Source: Pseudomonas fluorescens Q2-87 (GTDB lineage: Bacteria > Pseudomonadota > Gammaproteobacteria > Pseudomonadales > Pseudomonadaceae). Taken from it: a stretch of DNA of 64,000 nucleotides. Numbering within the stretch: the stretch's first letter is position 1; each line of letters begins with the position of its first letter. The translations under genes were made by a program, and so were the position numbers. The stretch is from contig NZ_CM001558.1 in assembly GCF_000281895.1 (NCBI RefSeq), forward strand, positions 4,840,556 to 4,904,555. Direction: 5' to 3'. The notes beneath the pieces are model-generated. The model was not told the DNA's origin. It did not search any database and saw nothing but the letters and a program-made list of their open reading frames with translations. Positions 1-15,180 of the stretch are shown here, piece by piece.

Positions 1-899
1 TGGCCGAGCGCGCACTGAACCTGGATCTCAACTGCCCGCGCTTCGTCAGCGAGCCGTGCATGCGCATCAGCCAAGGTCGCCACCCGGTGGTCGAGCAGGT
101 ACTGACCACGCCGTTCGTGGCCAACGACCTGAGCCTGGACGATAACACCCGCATGCTGGTGATCACCGGTCCGAACATGGGCGGTAAATCCACCTACATG
201 CGCCAGACCGCTTTGATCGTGCTGCTGGCCCACATCGGCAGCTTCGTGCCAGCGGCAAGCTGCGAATTGTCCCTGGTGGATCGGATCTTCACCCGGATCG
301 GCTCCAGCGATGACCTGGCCGGCGGGCGCTCGACCTTCATGGTGGAAATGAGCGAAACCGCGAACATCCTGCACAACGCCACCGAACGCAGCCTGGTGCT
401 GATGGACGAAGTCGGCCGCGGCACCAGCACCTTCGACGGCCTGTCCCTGGCCTGGGCGGCGGCCGAGCGGCTGGCGCACCTGCGAGCCTACACGCTGTTC
501 GCCACGCATTATTTCGAACTCACCGTGCTGCCGGAAAGCCAGCCGCTGGTGGCCAACGTTCACCTCAACGCCACCGAGCACAACGAGCGCATCGTGTTCC
601 TGCACCATGTGCTGCCCGGCCCGGCCAGCCAGAGCTACGGCTTGGCGGTGGCACAGCTGGCAGGGGTTCCAAGCGAAGTGATCAGCCGCGCCCGCGAGCA
701 CCTGAGCCGACTGGAAACCACCAGCCTGCCCCACGAAGCGCCGCGTCCGACCAAGGGCAAACCGGCCGTACCGCAGCAAAGCGACCTGTTCGCCAGCCTG
801 CCGCACCCGGTGCTCGACGAACTGGCCAAGCTTGATCTGGATGACCTGTCCCCACGTCAGGCACTGGATTTACTCTATACATTGAAGACACGGATCTAA
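1..899 (+). CDS. mutS: DNA mismatch repair protein MutS (3' part only)
   Basis: Only the last 298 codons are present; the reading frame enters from the left edge (first full codon at base 3). The visible part is the MutS ATPase and dimerisation region. It has the Walker A motif GPNMGGKST near base 170 and the Walker B/signature region [16 protein letters not shown] near 395-440, then the FATHYFELT segment. MutS binds mismatches and uses ATP to recruit MutL in the cytoplasm. The C-terminal tail after about base 720 is Pro/Lys rich and less conserved, as usual before the short tetramerisation helix. Adjacency to fdxA is the normal Pseudomonas order. Identity is secure; the mismatch-binding N-terminus lies outside the window. 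Confidence 0.98.
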   Translation, partial: AERALNLDLNCPRFVSEPCMRISQGRHPVVEQVLTTPFVANDLSLDDNTRMLVITGPNMGGKSTYMRQTALIVLLAHIGSFVPAASCELSLVDRIFTRIGSSDDLAGGRSTFMVEMSETANILHNATERSLVLMDEVGRGTSTFDGLSLAWAAAERLAHLRAYTLFATHYFELTVLPESQPLVANVHLNATEHNERIVFLHHVLPGPASQSYGLAVAQLAGVPSEVISRAREHLSRLETTSLPHEAPRPTKGKPAVPQQSDLFASLPHPVLDELAKLDLDDLSPRQALDLLYTLKTRI

Positions 900-919
900 C
901 GCACAGGCTTTCAAGCTGT

Positions 920-925
920 TAGAAT
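920..925 (+). promoter_or_regulatory. Candidate -10 box for fdxA
   Basis: TAGAAT lies about 115 bases upstream of the fdxA start in the short mutS-fdxA gap. The same CTGTTAGAATC string occurs upstream of map at about 36672. No good -35 hexamer is seen at 16-18 bases, so this is only a candidate. Confidence 0.35.
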
Positions 926-1041
926 CTCGCGCGGTTTGGGATGCTGCGGGCTATTAGCCTGGTTCGCAGACTATCGCTCCCAAACCTGGCGAGCCCACCG
1001 TGAAGGGGTTCCGCTGCCGCCGCCTGAGGAGAGAATTAGAA

Positions 1042-1365
1042 ATGACCTTCGTCGTCACCGACAACTGCATCAAGTGCAAGTACACCGACTGCGTAGAAGT
1101 CTGTCCGGTGGACTGCTTTTACGAAGGGCCGAACTTCCTGGTCATTCACCCGGACGAGTGCATCGACTGCGCCCTGTGTGAACCGGAATGCCCGGCAAAT
1201 GCCATTTTCTCGGAAGACGAAGTGCCGGCCGGCATGGAAAACTTCATCGAGCTGAACGCTGAACTGGCGGACATCTGGCCGAACATCACTGAGAAGAAAG
1301 ATGCCCTGCCGGACGCCGAAGAGTGGGATGGCAAGCCAGGCAAGATCGCAGACCTCGAACGCTGA
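1042..1365 (+). CDS. fdxA: 7Fe ferredoxin FdxA ([3Fe-4S][4Fe-4S])
   Basis: 107-residue soluble electron carrier. The N-terminal half holds two cysteine clusters: [17 protein letters not shown] (residues about 9-25), then [12 protein letters not shown] (about 40-51). The first cluster is spaced for a [3Fe-4S] plus [4Fe-4S] pair, as in Azotobacter/Pseudomonas ferredoxin I. The start is the ATG at 1042, preceded by GAGGAGAG; an in-frame upstream ATG at 1000 has no ribosome binding site and adds a basic leader foreign to the family. The acidic C-terminal tail is typical. The gene ends just before a strong terminator, so it is probably monocistronic. The physiological redox partner is not evident from context. 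Confidence 0.96.
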   Translation: MTFVVTDNCIKCKYTDCVEVCPVDCFYEGPNFLVIHPDECIDCALCEPECPANAIFSEDEVPAGMENFIELNAELADIWPNITEKKDALPDAEEWDGKPGKIADLER

Positions 1366-1383
1366 TTATTCCTGCGCTCGTCT

Positions 1384-1407
1384 AAAAGGCCCCTTGCGGG
1401 CCTTTTT
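1384..1407 (+). terminator. Rho-independent terminator of fdxA
   Basis: AAAAGGCCCC, loop TTGC, GGGCCTTTTT: a GC-rich stem followed by a T run, 18 bases after the fdxA stop codon. Confidence 0.9.
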
Positions 1408-1435
1408 GCTTTTTCGGATCGAATAAATCGCAGGC

Positions 1436-1568
1436 AAAAAAAGGGGCGGTTTGACCCGCCCACATTTTTTCCCTAATCCCTTTAATCCTTTTCATCGTCC
1501 TGATGAATCGCGTCCTGCGATGTCCTTCCTTTCCCATCGTCCGTGACGGGTGTGTCTGTCCGTCGACA
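1436..1568 (-). ncRNA. rsmZ: Regulatory small RNA RsmZ
   Basis: Read on the minus strand from 1568, about 133 nt begins with TGTCGACGGACAGACAC and closes with the stem GGCGGGT/ACCGCCC and a run of seven T. I count ten GGA motifs. Several are displayed in hairpin loops: TCATC-AGGAC-GATGA, TCGC-AGGAC-GCGA and GTGTC-GACGGACA-GACAC. This is how RsmZ titrates the translational repressors RsmA/RsmE (CsrA family). The fdxA-rpoS interval is the known Pseudomonas location. It is expected to be activated by GacS/GacA and to relieve repression of secondary metabolism and secretion genes. The 5' end is inferred from similarity to known RsmZ. Confidence 0.93.
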
Positions 1569-1576
1569 CAGGATTG

Positions 1577-1582
1577 ATATTA
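1577..1582 (-). promoter_or_regulatory. -10 box of rsmZ
   Basis: TAATAT on the minus strand, 8 bases before the inferred RsmZ start at 1568. As expected for a GacA-dependent promoter, I see no good -35 hexamer. Confidence 0.6.
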
Positions 1583-1740
1583 GTGCTTTCCCAGCCGAGC
1601 GCAATTCGCCGGATATCGTCGACTGTCTCTGTCATGGTACAGACATAAATAAAAATGCCTTACAAATCATATAATTAACGGAATACGACAACCTTTATAG
1701 TCGTCTATCCCGTGCGCGAGAATCCGAACACTTACGCAAC

Positions 1741-1758
1741 ACTAGGCAAAGGCTTACA
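1741..1758 (-). promoter_or_regulatory. Candidate GacA upstream activating sequence for rsmZ
   Basis: On the minus strand, TGTAAG-CCTTTG-CCTAGT begins 190 bases upstream of the RsmZ start. The left half matches the GacA UAS consensus TGTAAG-N6-CTTACA exactly; the right half matches only 3 of 6. A second exact left half-site (TGTAAG, 1659-1664) lies nearer, with an AT-rich right half. The distal position fits what is known for rsmZ promoters in fluorescent pseudomonads. Confidence 0.45.
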
Positions 1759-1807
1759 CGGCGGATCCATAAATAGAGAGCGCGCGGAAAATACTCACTG
1801 CAGAAAC

Positions 1808-1838
1808 GCAAAAGCCCCGAACCAATCGGGGCTTTTGC
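1808..1838 (-). terminator. Terminator downstream of rpoS
   Basis: Perfect 13-bp inverted repeat GCAAAAGCCCCGA / TCGGGGCTTTTGC with a 5-base loop, 17 bases after the rpoS stop. A/T runs on both sides make it potentially bidirectional. Confidence 0.85.
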
Positions 1839-1855
1839 TGTTGCACTTGCGTTCG

Positions 1856-2863
1856 TTACTGGAACAGCGACTCACTCGAGAGACCATTCTTTTCCAGGAT
1901 CTCCCGCAGACGCTTGAGGCCTTCTACCTGGATCTGCCTGACGCGCTCACGAGTCAAACCAATCTCCAGGCCCACATCTTCAAGGGTGCTGCTTTCATGA
2001 CCGCGCAGGCCGAAGCGACGAATCACCACTTCCCGTTGCTTGTCGGTCAGCTCCGACAGCCACTGGTCGATGCTCTGGGACAAATCATCGTCCTGGAGCA
2101 ACTCGCACGGGTCGGTGGGTCGATCGTCGGTCAGGGTGTCCAGCAAGGTCTTGTCCGAGTCCGGCCCCAGTGAAACGTCCACCGAGGAAACCCGCTCGTT
2201 GAGCCCAAGCATGCGCTTGACCTCGCCTACTGGTTTTTCCAACAGGTTGGCGATTTCTTCCGGCGAAGGTTCATGGTCGAGTTTCTGGGTCAACTCGCGG
2301 GCGGCCCGCAGGTAGACGTTCAGCTCCTTGACCACGTGAATCGGCAAGCGAATCGTCCGGGTCTGGTTCATGATCGCCCGTTCGATGGTCTGGCGGATCC
2401 ACCAGGTGGCGTAGGTCGAGAAACGGAAGCCCCGTTCGGGGTCGAATTTCTCGACGGCGCGAATCAGGCCCAGGTTGCCCTCTTCGATCAGGTCCAGCAA
2501 CGAAAGCCCGCGATTGACGTAGCGTCGGGCGATTTTCACCACCAGGCGCAGGTTGCTTTCAATCATGCGTTTTCGACCGGCTGGGTCGCCACTTTGCGAC
2601 AGCCGCGCAAAATGAACTTCTTCCTCGGGGGAGAGCAGTGGCGAGAAACCGATTTCGTTGAGGTACAGCTGAGTGGCGTCCAGCGCCCGGGTGTAATCGA
2701 TGTACTTATGTTGTTTAAGCGAAGCGGAGTGTTTGGATTTGGCACGAACGGAAGGTGGAGTCGCCCCTTCATCATTCGACATCGAATCCATAGCGATGCC
2801 GGCCTCCATCAGGAGAACCTCATCGTCGATGTCAAACTCCGGCACTTCTTTACTGAGAGCCAT
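1856..2863 (-). CDS. rpoS: RNA polymerase sigma factor RpoS (sigma-38)
   Basis: 335 residues, the normal Pseudomonas length. It directs RNA polymerase to stationary-phase and general-stress promoters. Region 1.2/2 runs from about residue 55, with [18 protein letters not shown] and [16 protein letters not shown] (core binding and -10 recognition). Region 3 follows, and region 4 carries the helix-turn-helix [20 protein letters not shown] near the C-terminus. The start ATG at 2863 follows AAAGGAC at a good distance. nlpD lies just upstream, and in pseudomonads and enterics the main rpoS promoter lies inside nlpD. The Gac/Rsm RNA rsmZ sits just downstream. Confidence 0.98.
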   Translation of the reverse strand: MALSKEVPEFDIDDEVLLMEAGIAMDSMSNDEGATPPSVRAKSKHSASLKQHKYIDYTRALDATQLYLNEIGFSPLLSPEEEVHFARLSQSGDPAGRKRMIESNLRLVVKIARRYVNRGLSLLDLIEEGNLGLIRAVEKFDPERGFRFSTYATWWIRQTIERAIMNQTRTIRLPIHVVKELNVYLRAARELTQKLDHEPSPEEIANLLEKPVGEVKRMLGLNERVSSVDVSLGPDSDKTLLDTLTDDRPTDPCELLQDDDLSQSIDQWLSELTDKQREVVIRRFGLRGHESSTLEDVGLEIGLTRERVRQIQVEGLKRLREILEKNGLSSESLFQ

Positions 2864-2928
2864 TGTTATAGTCCTTTGGTGAGTTCGACCTCAAGCTCAA
2901 GCGACGCCTTTATCCTTGGCAACGCTGG

Positions 2929-2959
2929 AGCCTGTTCCCTCTACGTGACGGAACAGGCT
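2929..2959 (-). promoter_or_regulatory. Perfect inverted repeat in the nlpD-rpoS gap
   Basis: AGCCTGTTCC and GGAACAGGCT form a 10-bp perfect stem around an 11-base loop, between the nlpD stop (2970) and the rpoS start. No T run follows on the minus strand, so it is not a standard terminator. It would form in the rpoS 5' leader, about 65 bases before the start codon. Confidence 0.6.
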
Positions 2960-2969
2960 GACAATCAAA

Positions 2970-3818
2970 TCAACGACGTGGCAGGAATTGCAGTGGATCT
3001 ACAGGCTTACCTTGTCGGCGAATCTCAAAATGCAGTTTCACCCGGTCTGTTCCCGTCGATCCCATCTCGGCAATTGTCTGTCCGACCTTGACCTGCTGCC
3101 CCTCCCGAACCAACAGCCTGCGGTTGTGACCGTAGGCACTGACGTAGGTATCGCTGTGCTTGATGATGACGAGTTCGCCGTAGCCCCTCAAACCACTCCC
3201 GGCGTACACAACCGTGCCATCAGACGCAGCTAAAACAGGCTGTCCCAAATCCCCGGCGATATCAATTCCTTTATTCAAACTACCGTTTGAAGAGAATTTT
3301 CCAATGAGAACGCCATTAGAAGGCCATCCCCAGCCGGTCGGGGCGGGGCCCGCTGGAGGCATCGGAGCGGGTGCCGGTTTGCCCGCGACGGACGGTACAG
3401 TCGCCGCTTCAGCCCCCGCCGGCCGGCGAATGACCGTGGTCTTGCTCGATGACGAAGCGGTCGAACCGGACTGCGTGACCACAGCGGTTGGCGTTGAACC
3501 AGTACGGCCATCGAAGCGAATTGTCTGACCTGGATGAATCGTATAAGGCGCGGGAATGTTGTTGCGCGCCGCGAGGGCTTTGTAGTCCCAACCGTAGCGA
3601 AAAGCGATGGAAAACAGCGTATCGCCGCGACGGACTACGTACTGACCGGTGGTGACTGTAGGACGCTGGGGCGCCGCATTCGTGTTGCGATCGACCACCC
3701 GGACATTGCTCGACGGTGTACTGGAACAACCGACCAGCAAAGTACTCAAGACAAGGCCAGTCACCAGGCGCTGAAAGCTTGTGATACCCATACGCTGCGC
3801 AATGACTGTGAGACTCAC
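2970..3818 (-). CDS. nlpD: LysM/M23 lipoprotein NlpD (amidase activator)
   Basis: 282 residues. An N-terminal lipoprotein signal ends at the lipobox LVGC (Cys about residue 31). A LysM domain follows (YVVRRGDTLFSIAFRYG, about 60-105), then a Ser/Pro/Ala linker and a C-terminal LytM/M23 domain (about 175-280). The M23 metal site is degenerate: the usual His before GIDIAG is Asn. This is the state known for E. coli NlpD, which activates the AmiC amidase during cell separation and is not itself an enzyme. It is expected on the inner face of the outer membrane. The start is GTG at 3818 behind GGGAG. It is followed by rpoS and probably carries the rpoS promoter. Confidence 0.95.
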   Translation of the reverse strand: MSLTVIAQRMGITSFQRLVTGLVLSTLLVGCSSTPSSNVRVVDRNTNAAPQRPTVTTGQYVVRRGDTLFSIAFRYGWDYKALAARNNIPAPYTIHPGQTIRFDGRTGSTPTAVVTQSGSTASSSSKTTVIRRPAGAEAATVPSVAGKPAPAPMPPAGPAPTGWGWPSNGVLIGKFSSNGSLNKGIDIAGDLGQPVLAASDGTVVYAGSGLRGYGELVIIKHSDTYVSAYGHNRRLLVREGQQVKVGQTIAEMGSTGTDRVKLHFEIRRQGKPVDPLQFLPRR

Positions 3819-4029
3819 CCGCCGCTCCCTTTGTGGTGGCTGGAAATTGGGACACTGCCTGTCCAGGCAGTCGTCATATTTGTATAGCGGGCCGCAACCG
3901 CGCTTCTATTAATAGAGCAGACAGCGCTTGCGCACACGTTTGCTCGACGCCGTTGAATGCTGTTCAACGAATCGCTGCCGCTGTAAGACACAGCCTTCGC
4001 CAAGCAATTCCGCGTCTGTTTATAAATGC
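3819..4029. other. pcm-nlpD intergenic region
   Basis: 211 bases with no gene. It holds a 6-bp hairpin (ACTGCC-TGTCCA-GGCAGT, about 3853-3870) without a T run, and AT-rich stretches that could carry an nlpD promoter. I cannot assign a specific promoter. Confidence 0.4.
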
Positions 4030-5440
<1,411 letters not shown>

Positions 5441-5453
<13 letters not shown>

Positions 5454-6499
5454 GGGCTGTCCGTCTGCCCCACCGGCACCAGATCGACGAGTTCGCGCAC
5501 CAAGGCGGTGGCGAAACATCCGGCCGGCAGGACGAATTCCAGTTGCAGAATGTCAGGCTGGGGATAATGCCACGACAGCCCGCCAATGGGCAGTCGCAGG
5601 ATGCGACGTTCGTGACTCATTCCGGCGTTTATCAACCAGTCCCGCAGATCAGCCTCGCCCTCGGCGATGGCCTGTTCCAATTCAAAGGTCGCGCCGGCGG
5701 CAGGCGAAGGTCCCTCGCCCCACTGCGGCCCGGTCGGGTGCAAATCGAGGATGCCCAGGCGTGGATCGCTGCATTCAGCCTCGCCGGCCGGAAAAAAACT
5801 GCGGCTGTCGGTGAAGGCCAGCAAGTCGCCCACTTGGGCTTGCTGCCAGGTACCGTCGGCCACCCGCGCCGCCAACACTTTGTTGAACAGGAAACTGCGG
5901 GCCGTGGACAACAACCGCGAGCGCACGTTGCGCTGCTCGGGCAAGGCCTTGCGCGCCGCCCAGGCCCGGGCATCGACGACATTGCCACCGTCGTGGCCGA
6001 ATCGCTGGGCGCCGAAATAGTTGGGAATGCCCTGGCGAATTATCTGTTGCAGGCGTGCATCGATGGCCGCCGCGTCGCCCTTGAGCTGGGTCAGGCGCAA
6101 CGTGAAGCCGTTGGCCGAATGCGCGCCGCGTTGCAGCTTGCGTTTATGCCGACCGGTCTTGAGGATCTTCAGCGTGTCGTTTTCCGCCGCCGACAGGTCG
6201 GGATCGGCCTTGCCCGGCAACTGCACGCTGAACCACTGGCGGGTCAGGGCTTGGCGGTCCTTCAGGCCGGCATAGCTGACGGTGCGCAACGGCACACCGG
6301 CCGCCTTGGCGATTCGCCGGGCGGCTTCCTCGGTGTTCAAGCCGCGTTTTTCGACCCAGATCCATAAATGCTCGCCATCACCGGTCAACGGAATGTCGAG
6401 CACTTCATCGACCTGGAAATCTTCAGCGGTGGCCTTGAGTACCGCGCTGCCCAATGGTTCGCCATAGGCACGAGGGCCCAACAATTCCAGTTCGGTCAT
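5441..6499 (-). CDS. truD: tRNA pseudouridine(13) synthase TruD
   Basis: 352 residues. It converts U13 of tRNA-Glu to pseudouridine. The catalytic Asp lies in [17 protein letters not shown] (about 75-91), the TruD signature. The basic segment [19 protein letters not shown] and the insertion domain follow. The ATG at 6499 overlaps the ispF stop by ATGA. Its 3' end overlaps surE by 13 bases. No unusual feature. Confidence 0.96.
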
Positions 6500-6969
6500 G
6501 GGCGCAGCAACAAGGCAACGGAGTGCACCGCAATGCCTTCTTCGCGACCGACGAAACCGAGTTTTTCGGTAGTGGTGGCTTTCACGTTCACTTGGTCCAG
6601 CTCAACTTGGAGATCCTCGGCGATCAATTGGCGCATCGCTTCGATGTGCGGCGCCATCTTGGGCGCCTGGGCGACGATGGTGTTATCGACATTGCCCACC
6701 TTCCAGCCCTTGGCGTGGATCAGCGAGACCACATGGCGCAGCAACACCCGGCTGTCGGCGCCCTTGAATTGCGGGTCGGTGTCGGGGAAGTGCTTGCCGA
6801 TGTCACCCAGCGCCGCCGCGCCGAGCAATGCATCGCTCAAGGCATGCAGCAGGACGTCACCATCAGAATGTGCGAGCAGCCCGAAGCCGTGCGCGATACG
6901 CACACCGCCCAGGGTAATGAAGTCGCCTTCAGCGAAACGGTGAACATCGTAGCCGTGGCCAATACGCAT
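6496..6969 (-). CDS. ispF: 2-C-methyl-D-erythritol 2,4-cyclodiphosphate synthase
   Basis: 157 residues. It cyclises CDP-methylerythritol 2-phosphate to ME-cPP with loss of CMP in the MEP isoprenoid pathway. The zinc ligands are in GYDVHRF (Asp8, His10) and the [18 protein letters not shown] motif (about 34-51). Other MEP enzymes in the window are IspD and Dxr. The start at 6969 directly follows the T tract of the fghA terminator, and the only Shine-Dalgarno-like string (GGGGCG) lies inside that hairpin. Confidence 0.97.
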   Translation of the reverse strand: MRIGHGYDVHRFAEGDFITLGGVRIAHGFGLLAHSDGDVLLHALSDALLGAAALGDIGKHFPDTDPQFKGADSRVLLRHVVSLIHAKGWKVGNVDNTIVAQAPKMAPHIEAMRQLIAEDLQVELDQVNVKATTTEKLGFVGREEGIAVHSVALLLRP

Positions 6970-6999
6970 AAAAAAACGCCCCGATTTTTGTCAGGGCGT
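6970..6999 (-). terminator. Terminator between fghA and ispF
   Basis: On the minus strand ACGCCC...GGGCGT followed by seven T. It closes the adhC-fghA transcript, and its T run touches the ispF start codon. Confidence 0.75.
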
Positions 7000-7012
7000 G
7001 ATTCTACCTGCA

Positions 7013-7858
7013 TTAGGCGTTCAGAGCGCGCGCATGATGCTGCAAGTGGTCGTCGATGAAGCTCGATATGAAGAAGTAGCTGTGGTCATAGCCGGGTTGA
7101 AGGCGCAATTGAAGCGGATGACCGGCGGCCTTGGCTGCCTGTTGCAGCGTTTCGGGCTTGAGTTGATTGCTGAGGAAATCGTCGCGATCGCCCTGGTCCA
7201 CCAGCAGTGGCAGCTTTTCAGCAGCCTCGGCTATCAGTGCGCAAGCATCCCACTCGCGCCATTTCGCACGGTCTTCGCCCAGGTAACGAGAGAACGCTTT
7301 CTGCCCCCAGGGGCAGTCCATCGGGTTATTGATCGGCGAAAAGGCCGACACCGAACGGTAACGCCCCGGGTTGCGCAACGCACAGACCAGCGCGCCATGA
7401 CCGCCCATGGAATGCCCGCTGATGCTGCGTTTATCCGAAGCAGGGAAATGCGCCTCGACGAGCGCCGGCAATTCCTGCACCACGTAGTCATGCATCCGAT
7501 AGTGCCGCGCCCACGGGTCCTGCGTGGCGTTCAGATAAAAACCGGCGCCTAGGCCGAAGTCCCAGGCACCGTCCGGATCGCCGGGTACGTCAGCGCCGCG
7601 GGGGCTGGTGTCCGGCGCGACGATGATCAAGCCCAATTCGGCGGCCATGCGCTGGGCACCGGCCTTTTGCATGAAGTTCTCGTCGGTGCAGGTCAGTCCC
7701 GACAGCCAATACAGGACCGGCAACTTGCCACCCTGCTCGGCTTGCGGCGGCAGGTATACGGCAAACACCATGTCACAACCGAGCACGTCGGAACGGTGCC
7801 GGTAACGCTTGTGCCAGCCGCCGAAGCTTTTCTGGCAGGAAATGTTTTCCAGACTCAT
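7013..7858 (-). CDS. fghA: S-formylglutathione hydrolase
   Basis: 281 residues, alpha/beta-hydrolase of the esterase D family. It hydrolyses S-formylglutathione to formate and glutathione, the second step of glutathione-dependent formaldehyde detoxification. The nucleophile Ser is in GHSMGGHGA (about 147-155). The Asp is in the DQGDRDDFL region and the His in YDHSYFF near residue 260. It sits 8 bases after the glutathione-dependent formaldehyde dehydrogenase gene, so the two enzymes are almost certainly cotranscribed. Confidence 0.96.
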   Translation of the reverse strand: MSLENISCQKSFGGWHKRYRHRSDVLGCDMVFAVYLPPQAEQGGKLPVLYWLSGLTCTDENFMQKAGAQRMAAELGLIIVAPDTSPRGADVPGDPDGAWDFGLGAGFYLNATQDPWARHYRMHDYVVQELPALVEAHFPASDKRSISGHSMGGHGALVCALRNPGRYRSVSAFSPINNPMDCPWGQKAFSRYLGEDRAKWREWDACALIAEAAEKLPLLVDQGDRDDFLSNQLKPETLQQAAKAAGHPLQLRLQPGYDHSYFFISSFIDDHLQHHARALNA

Positions 7859-7866
7859 GACCGACC

Positions 7867-9060
<1,194 letters not shown>

Positions 9061-9086
9061 TTATTGCCGTACAGGGATAATCATCG

Positions 9087-9983
9087 ATGTCGGACAACCG
9101 CTGGGACGGGATCGACGAGTTCGTCGCCGTGGCCGAATGCAGCCAATTCACCGCCGCGGCCGAACGTCTTGGGGTTTCGTCCTCCCACGTCAGCCGACAA
9201 ATCGTACGGCTTGAAGAGCGCCTTCAGACGCGACTGCTCTATCGCAGTACGCGACGGGTCACCCTGACCGAGGCCGGCCAGACCTTTTTGCAGCATTGTC
9301 AACGCCTGCAAGATGGACGCGAGGAAGCCCTGCGGGCGGTGGGCGATCTCACCAGCGAACCCAAGGGCATGCTGCGCATGACCTGCGCCGTGGCCTATGG
9401 CGAGCGCTTCATCGTGCCGCTGGTGACGCGGTTCATGGGCCTCTACCCACAGTTGCGGGTGGACATCGAATTGAGCAACCGGCCCCTGGATCTCGTGCAC
9501 GAAGGGCTCGACTTGGCGATTCGCCTGGGGCGCTTGCAGGACTCACGCCTGGTCGCCACGCGACTGGCACCGCGGCGCATGTACCTTTGTGCCTCGCCGT
9601 CCTACCTTGAGCGCTACGGCCGGCCCCACAGTTTGTCGGAACTGAGCCGCCACAACTGCCTGATCGGCAGTTCAGACATGTGGCAACTGGAGCAAAACGG
9701 GCGGGAATTTTCCCAGCGCGTGCAGGGAAACTGGCGTTGCAACAGTGGGCAGGCGGTGCTGGATGCGGCGTTGCAAGGTGTGGGGTTGTGCCAGTTGCCC
9801 GATTATTACGTGCTGGAACATTTGCACAGTGGTTCGTTGATCTCGCTGCTGGAGGCTCATCAGCCGCCGAATACCGCCGTCTGGGCGCTGTATCCGCAGC
9901 AGCGGCATCTGTCGCCGAAGGTGCGCAAGTTGGTGGATTACTTGAAGGAAGGGTTGGCGCAGCGGCCAGAGTATCGGGGGTGA
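9087..9983 (+). CDS. LysR-family transcriptional regulator
   Basis: 298 residues. The N-terminal winged helix-turn-helix (about 1-65) contains FTAAAERLGVSSSHVSRQIVRLEERL. The C-terminal periplasmic-binding-protein-like effector domain (about 92-295) has the usual MLRMTCAVAYGERFIVPLV start. The ATG at 9087 follows AGGGA. It is divergent from adhC-fghA with a 107-base gap holding AT-rich half-sites (ATAAT ... ATTAT, about 9034-9065), so it may control formaldehyde detoxification, itself, or both; this is inference. The effector is unknown. Confidence 0.9.
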   Translation: MSDNRWDGIDEFVAVAECSQFTAAAERLGVSSSHVSRQIVRLEERLQTRLLYRSTRRVTLTEAGQTFLQHCQRLQDGREEALRAVGDLTSEPKGMLRMTCAVAYGERFIVPLVTRFMGLYPQLRVDIELSNRPLDLVHEGLDLAIRLGRLQDSRLVATRLAPRRMYLCASPSYLERYGRPHSLSELSRHNCLIGSSDMWQLEQNGREFSQRVQGNWRCNSGQAVLDAALQGVGLCQLPDYYVLEHLHSGSLISLLEAHQPPNTAVWALYPQQRHLSPKVRKLVDYLKEGLAQRPEYRG

Positions 9984-10010
9984 CCAGGATTATTTGTTGC
10001 CTGGGGTGAT

Positions 10011-10036
10011 GCCATCGCGAGCTTGCTCGCGATGGC
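10011..10036. repeat. REP-type palindrome (CGCGAGCTTGCTCGCG core)
   Basis: GCCATCGCGAGCTTGCTCGCGATGGC is nearly perfectly palindromic and lies between the convergent LysR and ispD genes. It is a different class from the GTGGGAGC and GTGGCGAGGGAG elements elsewhere in the window. Confidence 0.75.
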
Positions 10037-10079
10037 GCCGGCCCAGACGATGATGATCTAACGAGGAAACAGCTCCGGC

Positions 10080-10787
10080 TTAGTGCCGATTCGCCCAACG
10101 CTGGCGCAACCACTCCAGGTCTTCCGGCCGGGTGACCTTGATGTTATCCGCCCGGCCTTCGATCAACCGTGGCGCCTGCCCCGCCCACTCCATGGCAGAC
10201 GCTTCATCGGTAATCAGCGCATCCGCCACCAGGCTGTCGGCGAGGGCTCGATGCAAGGCACCGAGGCGGAACATCTGCGGCGTGTAGGCTTGCCAGATCA
10301 CGCTACGATCGACGGTCTCCAGCACGCGCCCATGCTTGTCGACGCGCTTGAGGGTATCGCGGGCCGGGACTGCCAGCAGGCCGCCAACCGGATCGTTTGC
10401 CAACTCGCTGAGCAGTGTGTCCAGATCGTCCCGAGCCAGGTTCGGTCGGGCAGCGTCGTGCACCAGCACCCAATCGAAATCGTCGGCGCCTTGCTCGTGC
10501 AGATGAAGTAACGCGTTGAGCACCGAGTCCGAACGCTGTTCGCCACCTTCCACGCGCTGGATGCGCGGGTCGCTGGCACAGGCCAGGGTCGGCCAGTAAG
10601 GATCATCGTGGGCAAGACTGACCACCACACCCTTGACGGTGGGATGGTCGAGGAAACAGCCAAGGCTGTGTTCAAGAATTGTGCGCCCGCCCAGTTGCAA
10701 GTATTGCTTGGGACGGTCCGCGGCCATTCGGGCACCGATGCCCGCGGCAGGAATCACGGCCCAGAAGGCCGGCAAACGGATGCTCAT
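10080..10787 (-). CDS. ispD: 2-C-methyl-D-erythritol 4-phosphate cytidylyltransferase
   Basis: 235 residues. It transfers CMP from CTP to MEP, giving CDP-methylerythritol. The nucleotide-binding signature AAGIGARMAADRPKQYL is at about 13-29, and VLVHDAARPNL is at about 112-122. The ATG overlaps the ftsB stop by 4 bases. The pathway partner IspF is encoded 3 kb away on the same strand. Confidence 0.96.
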   Translation of the reverse strand: MSIRLPAFWAVIPAAGIGARMAADRPKQYLQLGGRTILEHSLGCFLDHPTVKGVVVSLAHDDPYWPTLACASDPRIQRVEGGEQRSDSVLNALLHLHEQGADDFDWVLVHDAARPNLARDDLDTLLSELANDPVGGLLAVPARDTLKRVDKHGRVLETVDRSVIWQAYTPQMFRLGALHRALADSLVADALITDEASAMEWAGQAPRLIEGRADNIKVTRPEDLEWLRQRWANRH

Positions 10788-11062
10788 TGGGCCAACTGGT
10801 AGAGGGTTTCGCCCTCCTTGACCATGCCCAGTTCATGGCGAGCCCGCTCTTCGACGGTCTCCATGCCTTTTTTCAGTTCTGTCACTTCAGCGTCCATCAC
10901 CCGATTACGCTCCAGCAGCGCCTCGTTCTCGGCATGCTGGTCGGCTATCTGTTGAGTCAGGTCAGCCACTTGCGCCAGGCTGCCATTACCCACCCATAGG
11001 CGGTATTGCAGGCCGGCCAGCAACAGGAGCAAGACAAGAAACAACCAATTGGGACTGCGCAT
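10784..11062 (-). CDS. ftsB: Cell division protein FtsB
   Basis: 92-residue bitopic membrane protein. Residues 5-22 (NWLFLVLLLLLAGLQYRLWV) form the single transmembrane helix. Residues about 29-70 form a heptad-patterned coiled coil (LTQQIADQHAENEALLERNRV). FtsB links FtsL and FtsQ in the division complex and helps activate septal peptidoglycan synthesis. The eno-ftsB-ispD order is standard for gamma-proteobacteria. Confidence 0.95.
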   Translation of the reverse strand: MRSPNWLFLVLLLLLAGLQYRLWVGNGSLAQVADLTQQIADQHAENEALLERNRVMDAEVTELKKGMETVEERARHELGMVKEGETLYQLAQ

Positions 11063-11125
11063 CGAATATCAGGTATCCAGTGAAAAAAGACCGCCATGCC
11101 AAACTTTGAAGCGTCTGATAGCACG

Positions 11126-11146
11126 AAGCCTGGAAAACCCAGGCTT
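11126..11146. other. Hairpin in the eno-ftsB gap
   Basis: AAGCCTGG / CCAGGCTT, 8-bp stem with a 5-base loop and no T run. It could slow transcription or act as an mRNA processing or stability element between eno and ftsB; it is not a classical terminator. Confidence 0.5.
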
Positions 11147-11233
11147 GTGCTTGATAAGGCATCAGATTAGAGGGAAAACCGCCACTATGGCGACTTTTCC
11201 GACCTAAGCCGCTGTCTTTTTACCATTTACCGC

Positions 11234-12574
<1,341 letters not shown>

Positions 12575-12677
12575 TTACCGTCGGCGGGTAGAAAGCGGCG
12601 GGCAGGCTTGCCGACGACAACGCCCGGCCCGCAGGCCAGAGCGTTAATCGAGCGGTACTTTACCGGAGAAAACCGCC

Positions 12678-15180
<2,503 letters not shown>

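Noticed and set aside
1712..2173. 153-codon plus-strand frame downstream of rsmZ
   Set aside because: Crosses the rpoS terminator and runs antisense to rpoS; no ribosome binding site.
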